Shown: in pieces, positions 42,521 to 54,282 of the stretch
How positions within the stretch are numbered: the stretch's first letter is position 1
Layout of the letters: each line of letters opens with the position of its first letter
NCBI GenBank assembly: GCA_948567375.1
Contig: OX419757.1
Location: 49,352,001 to 49,416,000, forward strand
From: Lunularia cruciata
Lineage: Eukaryota; Streptophyta; Marchantiopsida; Lunulariales; Lunulariaceae
Direction: 5' to 3'
Length of the DNA stretch: 64,000 nt
Notes under the pieces: generated by a model
Database searches by the model: none
The model's input: the letters and a program-made list of their open reading frames with translations, nothing else
Told to the model about the DNA's origin: nothing
Position numbers and translations under genes: made by a program

Positions 42521-43827
42521 GTTCAACTTGAAGGGTACTCCTCCAATGATTGTGGTAATGTTTGACAGCATGCCCAATGGCCGTCTCCTGGTTTGGTCTG
42601 CAAACTTCAACACTCGGGGTGTGGGTTCAAATGTGTGATACCCGAGTCGATTTGCAGTATCCTCGATCATGACATTCACACCGGACCCAGAGTCGATGGG
42701 TATCAATGTGATCATGCACCATGTAATCGCTGCATCTACCTCGGGAGATCCCAAATCTTCTTGTTCAATATGATAGATAGTAGGCAGGTCCTTCTTTGAC
42801 ATCGACCTCACCCTCTTGAGGGCCGAATTCAGCTGTCTCTTGTACAGCTTGTTATCTTCCCACAACTACTTGAATGTAACGTTGGCAATTGTGGTTGCCA
42901 AATCTGCTACAATATTGTATTGAGGTACTCCTCCCAATTTGACCGTCTTTGCCTTCGGCTTTGGGTCCAAAGTCTCTCGATGTTCCCTCTTGACTTCGGG
43001 GCGCTTCAAAATGGTAACGGGCTTGCCAACGGCCTTAACCCGAGGTTCCTTGGGTTGGCCCACCTCGGCTTGGATCAGACCCTTTACTTTGGATCGGATG
43101 TCCACCAAAAAACTGGAGACTTCGTCTTCGTCTCCTCTTCCAAACTCAGTTCCCGAGTCCTAAGTAGTGCCTCCTTTAGTTCTTTCTGCAAGGCTTTAGC
43201 TTTGGCTTTTGCGAGGAACCCTAAATCCTTGGCAGAAAGAATTGCTTTTGGGCGCAGTCTCTTCGCCTTTCTGGAAGACGACGAGGTCGTACTCAGTTCT
43301 TCAGGATCACGCTTCTTCTTGCTGGAGCGTGTCTCAACTTTCAAAATTTCAAGGTCCGGCCATTCTCCTTCCGAGGCCAAACTCCCTTCTTGAGGTCTTT
43401 CTTCCTCAAGAGTAATACAATTTACATTAGTATCCCCCTTTGGCTGAAGTGCTGCACGCTCAGCGGGGGTCTGTACATACTTTACAGGCGGCTTTGGGTT
43501 TGGTGGGTGAGGGCATTGGTTGCCCGTATGCTCCAATCCTTTACAATTTCCGCATAGGGGAATGTACCCAATTTGCCTTCTTGGCTTGGGACAGTTTGGA
43601 GACCAATGTCCCATTGAGCCACAATTATAACAGGCTCCGGGTGCAACATTCTGAGGCCTATTCTGGTTGCTCATTGGTGGTCTTTGTGGAGGAGCATTGG
43701 GGTTATACTCCCTGGGTCCATACCTTGGACCTTGATAAGATGTGCTTGCTTGAGGCTGTACGTCCTACGTTTGGTACACAGCCTCATCGTCCTCGTCTTG
43801 GTTCTATCCCGGAACCCAATCAATTTG
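42521..43827 (-). pseudogene. Protease and nucleocapsid region of element E
   Basis: The protease in frame 42083-42865 keeps PIDSGSGVNVM and the later YPLLIGRPWLYSAQVV, so its active-site triplet is intact. A stop at 42866 separates it from 42866-43108. 43084-43674 holds two zinc knuckles (CYNCGSMGHWSPNC, CGNCKGLEHTGNQC) and a Lys/Glu-rich spacer. In the second knuckle the Gly before His is Glu. Confidence 0.88.
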
Positions 43828-45345
43828 CTACACCGGGAATGCATTACGAGTATTGCATTCTGTGTTGGCGTGGCCTGATTTGCCACATGTGGTGCACCAT
43901 ACATTAGATCTTCCAAACGCTGGGGCCTTCCTTTGGTCTTTGGCCCCAATCATCTGGATCTTGAAATCCAAGAACTTCTTGATGAGTGCATCCAACTTGG
44001 TATCCACCTTATTTACACTCTTTGCTGGAGGAGTCACTGGTTTCTTGCCTCCACGTCTTCTGACTTGTCTTGGCTTTGATTCTTCTTTGGATTCCAAAGA
44101 AGAGCTCAAAGACATGGAGGATTCTTCCAAAGAAGGGGATGTACTGCGCAAAGCTCTCCTTTTGGGCTTCTTGCCTTTCTTCTCCCGATTTCTTTGGTTA
44201 CCGGCAGAGTGAGAGTGAGCCGCTTTGTAACGAGCGACATGTTTGAGTACTTTGTCCAGGGAAGTTACATTCCTCTCCCTTGCAAAGATTCATATCTCTG
44301 GTGCCAGTCCCCCGAGGAACCAGGAAATGGCTTGGGCATCGGAGTAACCCACCACCCCCGATTGCTTGGGAACTTGGTTCAATAGGGCCATGAACCGCTC
44401 AGAGTAGTCTCTCAACTTCTCCTTCTTGCCTCGGTCCAAATTGTTGAGTGCCACAAAGACACTCGTGTCATAATCAACCTCCTGGAATGGTTTGAGGAAG
44501 TTGTTTCTCAAGTCTGCCCAGTCCGCTGGTACAAACCCCTTCTAGGTCACATGAGTGTATCAGCTCCGAGCTTTCTTGTGGAGCAAACTTGGGAAAATTC
44601 TCAGTCGGTCTGCCGAGTCATGCTCCTTGTTAGCCAAGGAGATGACTTTGAATTCTTTGATGAATTCATCGGGGTCTTTGTCTTGTTCTGTCCCCCTTGT
44701 ACTTCTGATAGGCGTGTCGGGTGACAGGCAACGAAGTCATTGTTTGATGCACTGGATCGGCTGAGGTAGTGTTGAACTTGACAGAACTGAAGGATTGGCT
44801 GGTATTGATGCCGTGTTGTCAGCCCAAGGATTCCAATTTTTCAAATTCAAGGTGGGGTCTTCTTTGACAATTTCTGCTATGAGGGTGTCAACTTCAACCC
44901 GAGTGGAAGATTCAGGATCAACACCTTCGATTGGTTCTTCAAAGTTCCTTCGGGACAATCGAGGAATCGTTCGTAGAAGATGTTGACACTTGTCTTCAGT
45001 AAGTGTTCGTGATGTCTTGTCTTGAACAAAGTTCTTCAAGGACACAACTTCCGTTACAGCTCTAGGGGAAGTTGGTGTACTCGGCCGCAATGCATATGTT
45101 TTCCCACTCGATTCTGTCTTCTTCTTGGAAGAAGAGGGAGATGCGAAGTAGCCTTGCCAACCGCCTTTGCATTTCCTGTGGTCAAGTTCTTGCAAGGCTT
45201 CTTGCACTTCGTGAAGGAGTTGAAAATCCAATGCCTCCCATTCAGTTTTGTCCACGGTGGATGGGACGTTTAGACGTTTGTCTTCTTCACGCTGAAGTGC
45301 TCGTCTTTGAGCTCTCTCTTCCCGTTGTTCTCTTGATGCAGACAT
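43828..45345 (-). pseudogene. Gag of element E
   Basis: It starts at MSASREQREERAQRRALQRE, 64 bases after the primer site, and is open for 202 codons to CIKQ at 44737. Then frame changes occur; 44290-44511 holds FQEVDYDTSVFVALNNLDRG and YSERFMALLNQVPKQSG (capsid). 43828-44151 ends with a third zinc knuckle, CTTCGKSGHANTEC. Three CCHC knuckles in one Gag is unusual, since one or two is typical. Confidence 0.87.
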
Positions 45346-45408
45346 TCATATTGCATTGATACCCAGTTTCAAATTTGGCTTTGTATTCTTCCACTTCCAA
45401 GATTTGTA

Positions 45409-45426
45409 TCCCCGGCAGCGGCGCCA
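45409..45426 (-). promoter_or_regulatory. Primer-binding site of element E (tRNA-Asp)
   Basis: The minus strand reads TGGCGCCGCTGCCGGGGA, seven bases after the 5' LTR. There is one mismatch to the complement of the plant tRNA-Asp 3' end. Confidence 0.88.
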
Positions 45427-45433
45427 AAAATCA

Positions 45434-48400
45434 TGTGACAACCCAGAAAATATCACTTTTGCGGTAATTGGGTAAGTAAAGTTTGTTCCCGCAGGGATAC
45501 AAGTCAGAACTGGTCAAATACCAAGCAAAGTAACAATTTCAGTTCTTCTTGAGTTCTTCTCTAGTCTCTCAAGTAGAAACCACACCCAAAAGAGAGTAAC
45601 AAGCATTGATTTGCAGTCTTGTCACGAATTCACACTCCTTAATCAAAAATCCTTCAATTCTTTCCAAACAATCTTGATTGTGATGATTCAGGCTCTCTCG
45701 AAAACGACACTTCACTGCAAAACGACTTTGCCTCAAAATTGTGTTCCACCCCTCCACTAAAGGCACAACTTCCTTGATTGAAATTGCTTCACGTCAACCT
45801 TGCATTGCACTCACAAATGCAGAATACTACCAACACTACAATTCCTCTCAGATCTGTCAAGGCATTGCTTCGATTGCACTTCACTCAGGATCAAACACAC
45901 AGACTGAAGATCAAGGCTATGGAATCCAACATCCAACAAGCACTCTGACTTGCACTTTGAATTTCTCCAAACACTCATAAACACAATCACAAAGTTGATA
46001 CTCGGAATCAAGCTCAAGCGACGAGCACTGCTTCACAGCACTTTGCTTTATCTATTCTTAGAAATTATGAGCACTAAATAACATTTCTCTGCAAATGCCA
46101 CTCTTAAGTAGTGAAGCAATCCACAGTTCTAACAACTATACCATTCTACAACAACTGTTCTAACCTGCAGATCCAAAATGACAATGCACCTCTTCATATC
46201 TGCCTCTTCAAATCTCAAATCTGTTACTAATCCAATCCGATGTCTACTTCTTCCTTGGCTTTCAAACCTGAACCCAAAGTAATCTTACTTCCTACTACTC
46301 TGTCCTCGGGTTTCACAATTCCTAATTCTTCTACCAGATCCAACAATTCTCTTTCCTGATCTGAAATTCCACTAGTGGGTAATCTATCTAACTCCTTATC
46401 TCCCGACCCACTCTTCTCTAATGTCTCCATTGGTAGCTCCGAAGACATTTGTACTCCCATGTTTACTTTGAGTTTTGTTTGAACATCTTTCCGAAGCTTT
46501 TCCATCTCTATTTTCACTAAGTCTAATCTAATTGAAATGTTGTCTTCTACTTCTAATATCTTCCTGTCTACCTGAGTTCTGAGACTAATCAACAAGGCGT
46601 TCATATCTATGTCTTTTGCTTGTCTTCGCCTTGTCTCTTGCACCAACAACTTCAACTCGTGCAGCCTTGTCTCCTCAATCCAAATACTGGCTTCTGTACT
46701 TAGCATCGCATCCATTCTGAGGACAATTTCCTTCATTGGCTCCAATCTGGTCTTCCTTTCTTGCTCTCAATCTGCAAGCCAGTCCTCTCTGTACATCACC
46801 AACTCCTCCTTGAACTCAGCTTTCACCGTCTCCTTCTCCTTCTCTTTCTGTACAATCTTCTCCTCCTGATTATGAAGTAATTCTCGTAGTCTTTCTTCTT
46901 CCCTATATCGTGCCGCCAACTCTCTTTGCCAGAGTTGCTTCTTCTCCTCGACACTCTCCATCACCTTATTGAGCTCCTAATCCTTTGCTGCTACCCTCAC
47001 CATAACATGGATTACTTCTACTCTTGAATCAGCAAACTGCTGCTTCAAGATCTCATACTCCGCTACTTGTCTCTCCCTTGCTATAGCACTCTTCTTCACA
47101 AGATCCTCTCAAATAATTTACTTCTCTCTTCAGGTCTTCAATTACCTGACTTCTTACTACTGCCTCCGCTCGCAGTACTTCTCTTTCCTCCTCACCTCGG
47201 GTTATACTCTTCTTCAACTCCGAGTTTTCTTCTTCTAATCTCGCCAACGCTTGCAATACAATCTTTACCTTCGGACATGTTGACTGCATTTCCTTCTTCT
47301 TATGTTCTAACTTTACCAACAACGGACACACCACTTCCCGCAAGTACTCCACTCCATCACTTGGAATTACTTCTTCTTGTGTGGCCACTTCTCTTCGAAC
47401 TTTGTGTTCATCCAATACCCGACTTCTTCTCTGCAGTCTTTGTATCGGAAGTGATGCTTCACTTCCCGAGCTTTCTCCTACCTCTTCCTTCACTTTACTC
47501 GGCCCCGCTTCACACTTTGCCTTACATCTCGAGCAAATTCCTTGCTGTACGGTAATCTTCTTTTCCTCGGGCACAGTTACTTTGTCTTCCAACTGTGTGT
47601 TGTCTTCGGCCTCCATCTCGGCTTGCACTTCTTCTTTGTATTTGTCAGCCGCCAGCATCGATGTCATCTCTCCTTCTGAGTCTTTGTCCTCCGACTCAAT
47701 CACCATCATACTTTGCCTCGGGTTACTTCTTTGCACCTTCCGAGGTTTCTTGCTGTCTTCGGCTTCTCCTTTCCGACACCTCTTCTTTGATTTTGGAGTG
47801 CTTGCTTCTATCTCCACGCTCTTACCCGTCTTCATGTAGTATTCATCCATGCTGCGGATTTGGAGAATGTATTGTTGTTCCTCCACGTCGACTTCTCTTC
47901 TCAAGTCGGGATGGAAGTGAGACACCATTCTACTTTGCTCTGCCGAGTTGAGCAAATTCAACCCAAGGTAAAAATGTGCTGCAAACGGCACGATGTAGTG
48001 TGGTGGCGACTTATCCCGCAAATTCCACACCATCTGTCTTGTCCTCCCATGGAAGCACCTCGCCCAATTTATAGGTTCTCCTATAAAAAACTTATGGAAG
48101 AACACCGCTTGGTGTTTCATCACATAAGTTGTTCTCTCCGGCTTCAAGATTGCCATGAGAGCACTCACGATCCCTCTCTTCACTGGATCCTTGTAACTCT
48201 CAACTTTATACCCATTCTTTGTTCTCTTTGACAAGAAAGCGTCTCTCACCTCCTGAGTTTCCTGAGCTATCTCTCCTTTCCCCAAGAATGTGGCTCCCTG
48301 CTCCAAGCCTGCCTCCTTCCCGAGTACAAGTCTCCAATCCGACTCTATCCAGCAAGCCGGATTTCCTCTCTTCCCTTCTTTCTTGGGTCCATCAAGACAC

Positions 48401-49119
48401 TTACTCTTGATGATTTCTGTCATGAATCCTGGAAAACTAACATTTCAGTTCCATGCCAAAAATGTGATCCAAAGTTGGCTCAAGACTTTGATCCTTTCTA
48501 TCACATCTAACCTCCGAATTGCATGATTTCTCAATGCAAATTCGGAGTTATTCTTTCCTACTCCCATCTCTTCTACTTTCTCACTCTCTCTCGATTTCAC
48601 TCTCGCAACTTCTCCCTTGCACACTAACACGATTCCAACTCTATTTCTCTTCCCGCAATCACCTGCAAGATGACTTCTCAACGGCAAAGGAAAATTACTC
48701 GACATTTTGTCGTTGCAAGTTCAATTTTTATAGAGTTGCGCTTCTTCGTCTTCCGTCACTTCAAGTTTCTACCAAGAAATCACACCTCCGGCATGCACCT
48801 GTCATTGTCAATAAACCTTTGCGCGTATGGGCCGCCCGTTTTTAAACGGCCCCTTCTTGAATTTCTCGCCCTGACGAAAGGTTGTTAGACTGTCTTTGCC
48901 TCGGGTTGAGCTCCCCTTGATACGAAGACATTTTACTTTGGGTTGTATGCTGACAAGGCATTTCCGAGTACTTTGCCTTATGACCCGAAGTCACTTTACT
49001 TTGGGTTTCACCCTGAAAACTCTTTTCTTTGCCTTCTTCAGCCATACAGGCGCAATCCGACTTCTCTATACACTTTTTCTCCTTAGTTTTGAAAAAAAAC
49101 AAAAAATGTGGGAACCACA
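45434..49119 (-). repeat. 5' LTR of E, 3,686 bp
   Basis: The LTR runs from TGTGACAACCCAG to GGAACCACA as given on plus. It is followed by GCATC, the right copy of the target duplication. Compared with the 3' LTR it lacks 96 bp of the acidic linker (near 47668) and has a single copy of the 170-bp segment. Confidence 0.95.
46227..48705 (-). pseudogene. LTR-borne ORF of E 5' LTR
   Basis: The segments are 48705-48445 (ending at TGA, 48445-48447, at the second Trp of AWNWN), then a 456-codon frame 48423-47053. That frame contains INWARCFHGRTRQMVWNLRD, the acidic linker with 32 residues deleted, and the coiled coil to DLKREVNY. A frameshift near 47105 follows, then 46964-46767 (KKQLWQRELAARYREEERLR) and 46745-46227 (tail, LPTSGISDQERELLDLVEEL). 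Little else is damaged. This is the copy downstream of which gag-pol lies. Confidence 0.75.
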
Positions 49120-49600
49120 GCATCCTCCAATCAGTACTCCTCTTTCAGATGAAGAGAAAATCTCTCCCAACTACCTCCATGAGCTTGAATAATCTCCTTT
49201 ACATGTCCACGGAGCTTCAAGATAACCGCAAGCTCAACTGTAGCTATCATCTCCTGTCCAGGGCCCTTATTGAGCTCCATCTCCCTTGAGTAATACTTCA
49301 AGTACTTTGAAAGGTTCCTCCCATCAAATCAATTCAACATCCCCACAACCAATTGCAAGGCTTTAGTAGCAAATGCCTCCTTGCGTTCCACAATTTGTTG
49401 TTGCATACATGATACAAATGCTTGGAACATTTGTGCTATAGCCGGATCAAGCTGTAATGTGAGCACCTCTCCTAAGCTACTGGCACCCAAATCCCCTATG
49501 CTCTTGTCTAATCTCTTGTCCATGTCCACCAACAACCTTTTTTCTAACTCTCCACACCAAAAGTTTCACGTCAAGTTCACCAACTATTGTACTTTTCCTT
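49120..49600 (-). pseudogene. Element D: Gag N-terminal part
   Basis: A frame at 49329-49535 (MLVDMDKRLDKSIGDLGASS, FQAFVSCMQQQIVERKEAFA) ends VGMLN-stop. It continues FDGRNLSKYLKYYSREMELN, MIATVELAVILKLRGHVKEI and WERFSLHLKEEY-stop-LEDA up to the E junction. Joined to 27473 it reads on as DRVTNKSFMEWVN. This is retrotransposon Gag architecture: coiled N-terminus, then the KYL...EEY capsid block. Confidence 0.85.
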
Positions 49601-50559
49601 TCTCTCCTTGGGAACACACAAGGTGCCTAGCTGTGGAGACTACAGATCAAAGGCTAGAGGTAAACCCATAACTACTTGACTGAACACGCATGTTACCCAA
49701 CCGCAGGAACCCTCCTTTCTTGTAACTAATATTCTTACTATCGAGAAGGGTAGTGACGGGCAACCTAACTTGTCATCACAACACGCACTTCTAGTCTACT
49801 GGTCATCACTTCCAACATTAACAAGGAGAAATACACAACACTCCTAAAAGGAAATAAACTAAGCGCAATGTTTGCACACTAATATAAACCAACTGGGCGT
49901 ACAAACAGGCATGCAAGCACAGAGAGGATCCAATCACAAGAATATGGCAACAATTCTTTGTGCTTTTTGTCGGTGTCATAGGGATTGGTTGACTCAAAAA
50001 TGCACGAGGCACCTGGCTGCTTGCGCTCAGACTCCTCTATTTGTCAATGACTTGAAATCTCTTGTAAGCAGACTTGTCTCTACTCTTGCTTGGATGGTAG
50101 TCCCCTTCTTGTTGGACCAGCTTGGCTACCACTGCCCTTGAGCATAGGCTCTTATTAATGGTTCCTCATGTTAAGTTTCATTTTTAACGCTGACCTTCAT
50201 GTACCACTAAGGCTTGGTCATGTTTTATCAACTTTTGAGTTTCAGGTCCAATGGGGTTTGTTTAACAAGTCACAAGATATGGCCAGATTCAATTCAAAGC
50301 AAACAGGTCAACGATTTGATTTGCTTGCACGTACCGGACGGGAAGCTTCAAGAATGGAGTTCAATCTTCCTGACACTATTCACAGTATACAAAAAACATA
50401 TTCATTTGTAAGAGCCACACAGCTTTCATTGCACTATCAAGCCTCACACTTTATAAGTCCACTTGGAAAAGCCAACCAGCTCCGGGATAACATAATGATC
50501 TAAACTAGGTTTCTACAAATGTTCAAGTAGTCAATGGAAAGAATCAAATAGATCAAAGT
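49601..50559. other. Unassigned AT-rich stretch upstream of D Gag
   Basis: No motif, LTR end or primer site could be identified. Several open stretches up to 111 codons on plus have no recognisable content. By position this is probably the leader of D or the end of another relic. Confidence 0.4.
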
Positions 50560-51418
50560 TCTGGTCTTGTTTCTTACTACACATTCTCTCTCTCTCTTTC
50601 TTATCCAGTTCAGGCCAACCTCCAGTTCTTTGAGAATTTTGCCTTCCTATCTCTCTATTCAGGCCAAACTCGACTTTTTGGAACTTCCTCTCTTCTCTTA
50701 CCTCTCTGTCCGGTCTAGACCAAACCCAGACTCACACAAATGTCTCTCTTCTCTGCACAACATACACTCTTGCTCTCAAAACTTTTTTTCTTCTGTCTAG
50801 CAAACCCTTTTCTCTCAAAATTTTCTCCTACTAGCAAGTCACAGTCAAAAGAATCCCTTTCTCCTTTGAGAACCAGTCTCTCTCTCCTGGCTTAGCTCCT
50901 TTACTGTTTTCTGTTTCTCAATTCTTCTTTCAAGATGTCATTGTATATGCATGGCAATTCAGTCAAGATCTCTTTTTTCACTCCAGTTCCAAACTTCCCT
51001 TTGATTTTTTTATTTCCTAAAAAAAAACCACTTCTCTCAAAATTTTCCTCTTCTACATCTTCTCCTATCCAAGATGTTTCTCTCAAAAATCCTCTCTTTG
51101 TGTCTTGTCACTAACCCACAATCTTCTTCTCAGGAGTTTCTGACCTGTCCAGACCTTCCTTTCAAGAGTTCCCCTGTCCAGACTTAGACCCCTTCCTTCA
51201 AATTTTCTCCAACTTGTCCCAGCAACCCTCCAGTCCTCCAAGAATTTACTCTCCTGTCCAAGCATGTCTTTCTCAATTTTCTCCCTAGTTTTCTTCCCCT
51301 GATGTTTCACTCTTGAATTTTCCTTGCATATGCAGACATTTCTTCTCAAAATTCCTCTATCTAGGCTTCTTCCTCCCTCTGCCCTACCTTCCTCTCGAAG
51401 AAAAATCCCTGCACTGCA

Positions 51419-51640
51419 AGTCCTTCTCTTGAAATTTCTATCCTTGCTGCACTCTCTTTCAAAACCCCAACACTCTCAAGTCCTTCTCTCAAAATTTTCA
51501 GTCCCTACAGCACTCTCCATCAAACTCTAGCACTAAAAAGTCCTTCTCTCAAAATTTTTAGTCCTTGCAACACTCTCAATCAAAACCCCAACACTGTCAA
51601 GTCCTCTTAAAATTTTCAGTCCCTACAGCACTCTCAAGCC
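51419..51640. repeat. 60-bp tandem repeat, about 3.7 units
   Basis: Each unit begins AAGTCCTTCTCTCAAAATTT and continues CAGTCCCTACAGCACTCTC then CAATCAAAACCCCAACACT. Starts are at 51419, 51479, 51539 and about 51599, so the period is exactly 60 for the first three. The last unit has a 4-5-base deletion. Confidence 0.9.
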
Positions 51641-52021
51641 CTCACTTTTGATTAATTTCCCTTCTGTCCAAGCATGCCTCTTCTACTTCAGGAAAATCTC
51701 CTAGTCAGCACTTGTCCAAAACCCTCCTCTTTTCTCTTGTTCAGCCTTTCTCTCGAGATTCTTCCATTCAGCCACATTCTCAAGCCCTCACTTTTGATTC
51801 ATTTCCCTTCTGTCCAAGCATGCCTTTTCTACTTCGGGAAAATCTCCTTGTCCTTGTCCAAGCCCTGATCCTTCAAAATTTTCCTCTCTCCCAACAGGCC
51901 TTTCTCTTGAAACATAAACCTCTCTCCTATTCAGGCTTTTCTTTTGAAATTTATCCCTGTTGTTCCTGCACAAGCCAAAGCCTCTCTTGAAAACCTCTAC
52001 TCGTCTTGTCCAGACTTCAAT

Positions 52022-52490
52022 GTTCCTGCACAGCCAGGCCTTTCCTTTCAAAATTCCTCTCCTCTGCAACCACTTCTCAAAGCCCCTTTTGATTCTTATT
52101 CCCTTCCTGTCTAGACTCTCAAAGCTCTTCACAGCCAAGTCTTTCCTTCAAAAATCTCTCCCTATCCACTTCTCAAAGGCCTTCACATTTGATTTCTCTT
52201 TTCCTTCCCTCTGTCCTACACAAATCCCTGCAGAACCAGGTCTTTCATTTGAAAATCTCTCCCTGTCCACTTCTCAAAGCCCTTCCTTTTGATTTCTCTT
52301 TTTCCTTCCCTTTGTCATGCACAAAGTCCTGCACAACAAGGTGTTTCCTTCAAAAAGTTCCCCTCTGCCGCCACTTCTCAAAATTTTCACATTTGATTTC
52401 TCTTTTCCTTTCCTCTGTCATGCACAAAGCCCTGCACAGCCAGGTCTTTCCTTCAAAAAAATTTCCTCCTCTGCCACCACTTCTCTTGAG
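52022..52490. repeat. About 100-bp tandem repeat, four to five units
   Basis: The marker CAGCCAGGTCTTTCCTTCAA or a close variant occurs near 52031, 52132, 52228, 52336 and 52438, giving spacings of about 96-108. Between markers each unit has CCACTTCTCAAAG then TTTGATTTCTCTTTTCCTTC and CATGCACAAAGCCCTGCA. Confidence 0.85.
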
Positions 52491-52693
52491 TGTTCTTTTT
52501 TTGTAGCCCCCCGACCCTTCTTGAGTTTCAGCTGAATTTTCTTTTTGTCTTGTTCCAACTGCACACACCAACCTCCAAAAAGCCTTGTTCATGTAGTTGC
52601 AAAAATTTGGGTACCATGTTTCCTTGTTTCCAAGTTCATTTTTTTTTTCTCCTTTCTTCTCCTATTTATAGTAATCTCCAACTCCCGACCTCA

Positions 52694-53010
52694 CTATAAC
52701 ATAAAATACTTCCGGCTTGCAATAACACAAACAAAATTCTAGGCTTACTACAACATGAAATATTCCCAAGGCAAGGTAACACAAAACTTTACTTCCGAGA
52801 TATAGTAACATAAATAACTCTTGAGCTTACGTAACACCCAAAAGAAAACTTCTGAGCTTATGTAGCATAAAAAAACTCTTGAGCTTACAACAACACAAAA
52901 TAACTTCCAAACTTTACAATAATGTAGAAAATAATCCGAAGACAAGGTAACATAAAATGACTTCCAAGACACAATAACATTAAAAAAGTGATGAGTTCAC
53001 TATGATATAA
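52694..53010. repeat. Minisatellite-like repeat of about 28 bp
   Basis: Roughly eleven units, each beginning near TAACACAAAA or TAACATAAAA and ending GAGCTTACG or a variant, with spacings of 26-31 bases. Translation of the minus strand shows the period as recurring SEVF/SYLCYY-like phrases, a by-product of the repeat and not a protein. Confidence 0.8.
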
Positions 53011-54282
53011 AAAAGAGACTCACACAAAATTGCACCAGTGCCACATGTAGATTATTTCCCCAATGACACTGGGAAAGAGCTTCAAAGCCTTCTATGTCTT
53101 CTTGATGGGGAAAACTCTATGAAACTCATATGAGCATAAAAAAAAATTTGTAGCTTGGATTCAAATTTTCTAGATATCAATGGAAATTTTGTAAGATAAA
53201 ATTTCCAATGACATAAAATAGGCCTCAATCAGATCACTATAGCTCCTCTGACAACCTCTCAAATTTAGCTAGGTTTTTTTTGCAACTTTCACCCTAATTT
53301 TGAAACCCCTATTTTAGGGTTTGCTCCTGGTTCTTGGCAACTTCTCCCCAGATTTCTGATTCAAAATTACACTTGATCCTTACAAAGACTCTGGCACCCT
53401 GAAACCCTCAATCATAGTCACAAGATAGGCAAATTGACATCCAATCAAGATGGAAGATAAAATTACTCTACCAAGCTTATGACAATATTTGCATCAGATC
53501 TCACCCTCGATAGATCTAGAGCCAAAAAGAACTTTCAAAATAGTTGGGTGTGTCCTTGACTAAACTCTTGCAAATTTTTGTAGTCTAATCCAACCCCAAT
53601 CCCTAGATGCGGATCAATTCTTGAGTTAGACTAAATTGTGAGCTCTACAGACCTATGTATACTTGATCCAAGACCCTGAATTCTATATTTCAAGAATTCA
53701 CATGAAACCTTTGCATAGAGGTGCAAACCTTACCAACAACAAGACTGGAAATTTTCATAAGGTAACTCAAATCACAACTTGGAGAGTGACCAAAACTCCA
53801 AACCTGATAATCATCTTTTCTCCAACACCTTACACCTCAAAAGCTTCAACTTCAATCAATCAGATCTAATTTGACATTGATTCAAAACTAAAATTTCTTG
53901 TGCTCAAAGCTATAAAAGCTTTGTCTACTCTTCAACCCCATTGATAGATCATAAACATGTTTCAAAAAGCTCTCTCAGTTGCCTACTTTGTGCTCATGGG
54001 TAGGAATCCTACCCCCTTGACTCAATTGATGATATCTCTCTCAAAATCTGCTCAAATTGTCTCATTTTAAGCTTCAAATTGTAGCCTATTGGCTCTTTTC
54101 TCCAACCATGGTCTTTACTCCTCCAATGCCCTCCTGGAACTTCCTCAATGGTCAAAAGCTCTGGACTCCTTCTCTTGGGACCCAATCTCTTGGAAATTTG
54201 TCCTTTAGTTTCTTCACTTTTTGACAAATGGACCTCACAACTCCACCTTGAAGCTTATGAGCAAAAATTCAGGCATTCCCAA
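53011..54282. other. Unassigned, probably eroded leader or LTR sequence
   Basis: AT-rich sequence without recognisable protein motifs. One minus-strand open stretch at 54009-54227 (72 codons) has no known content. It lies downstream, in minus sense, of the leader-type ORF at 54283-54486. Confidence 0.35.

Larger units (their letters stand above)
27479..49119 (-). mobile_element. Giant-LTR Ty3/gypsy element E, complete, split by F1
   Basis: Element E is bordered by GCATC at 27474-27478 and 49120-49124. The order on the minus strand is 5' LTR (45434-49119), primer site, gag, protease, reverse transcriptase (interrupted by F1, 33872-41673), RNase H, integrase, polypurine tract, 3' LTR (27479-31417). 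Without F1 the element is about 13.8 kb. Deleting E and one GCATC restores the Gag frame of element D (EEY-stop-LEDA joined to DRVTNKSF), which proves the boundaries. It is the same family as A and somewhat less decayed. Confidence 0.97.
50560..52690. repeat. Pyrimidine-rich region of degenerate tandem repeats
   Basis: For about 2.1 kb the plus strand is dominated by C and T, with runs such as TTCTCTCAAAATTTTC and CTGTCCAAGCATGCC recurring. Two clear periods sit inside it: 60 bp at 51419-51640 and about 100 bp at 52022-52490. The outer parts look like more diverged relatives of the same units. No coding potential is evident. Confidence 0.75.

Noticed and set aside
49872-50503. Possible host gene between D and the pyrimidine block (open stretches of 89 and 111 codons)
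   Set aside because: No domain, splice pattern or codon bias could be supported. They are left as unassigned sequence.
51324-52506. Ser/Leu/Phe-rich plus-strand ORFs in the pyrimidine block
   Set aside because: Low-complexity C/T sequence gives such ORFs by composition. The periodicity is DNA-level and crosses frames.
52748-52972. Minus-strand 74-codon ORF with repeating FYVTLSS-like phrases
   Set aside because: It translates the 28-bp minisatellite; unit lengths are not multiples of three.
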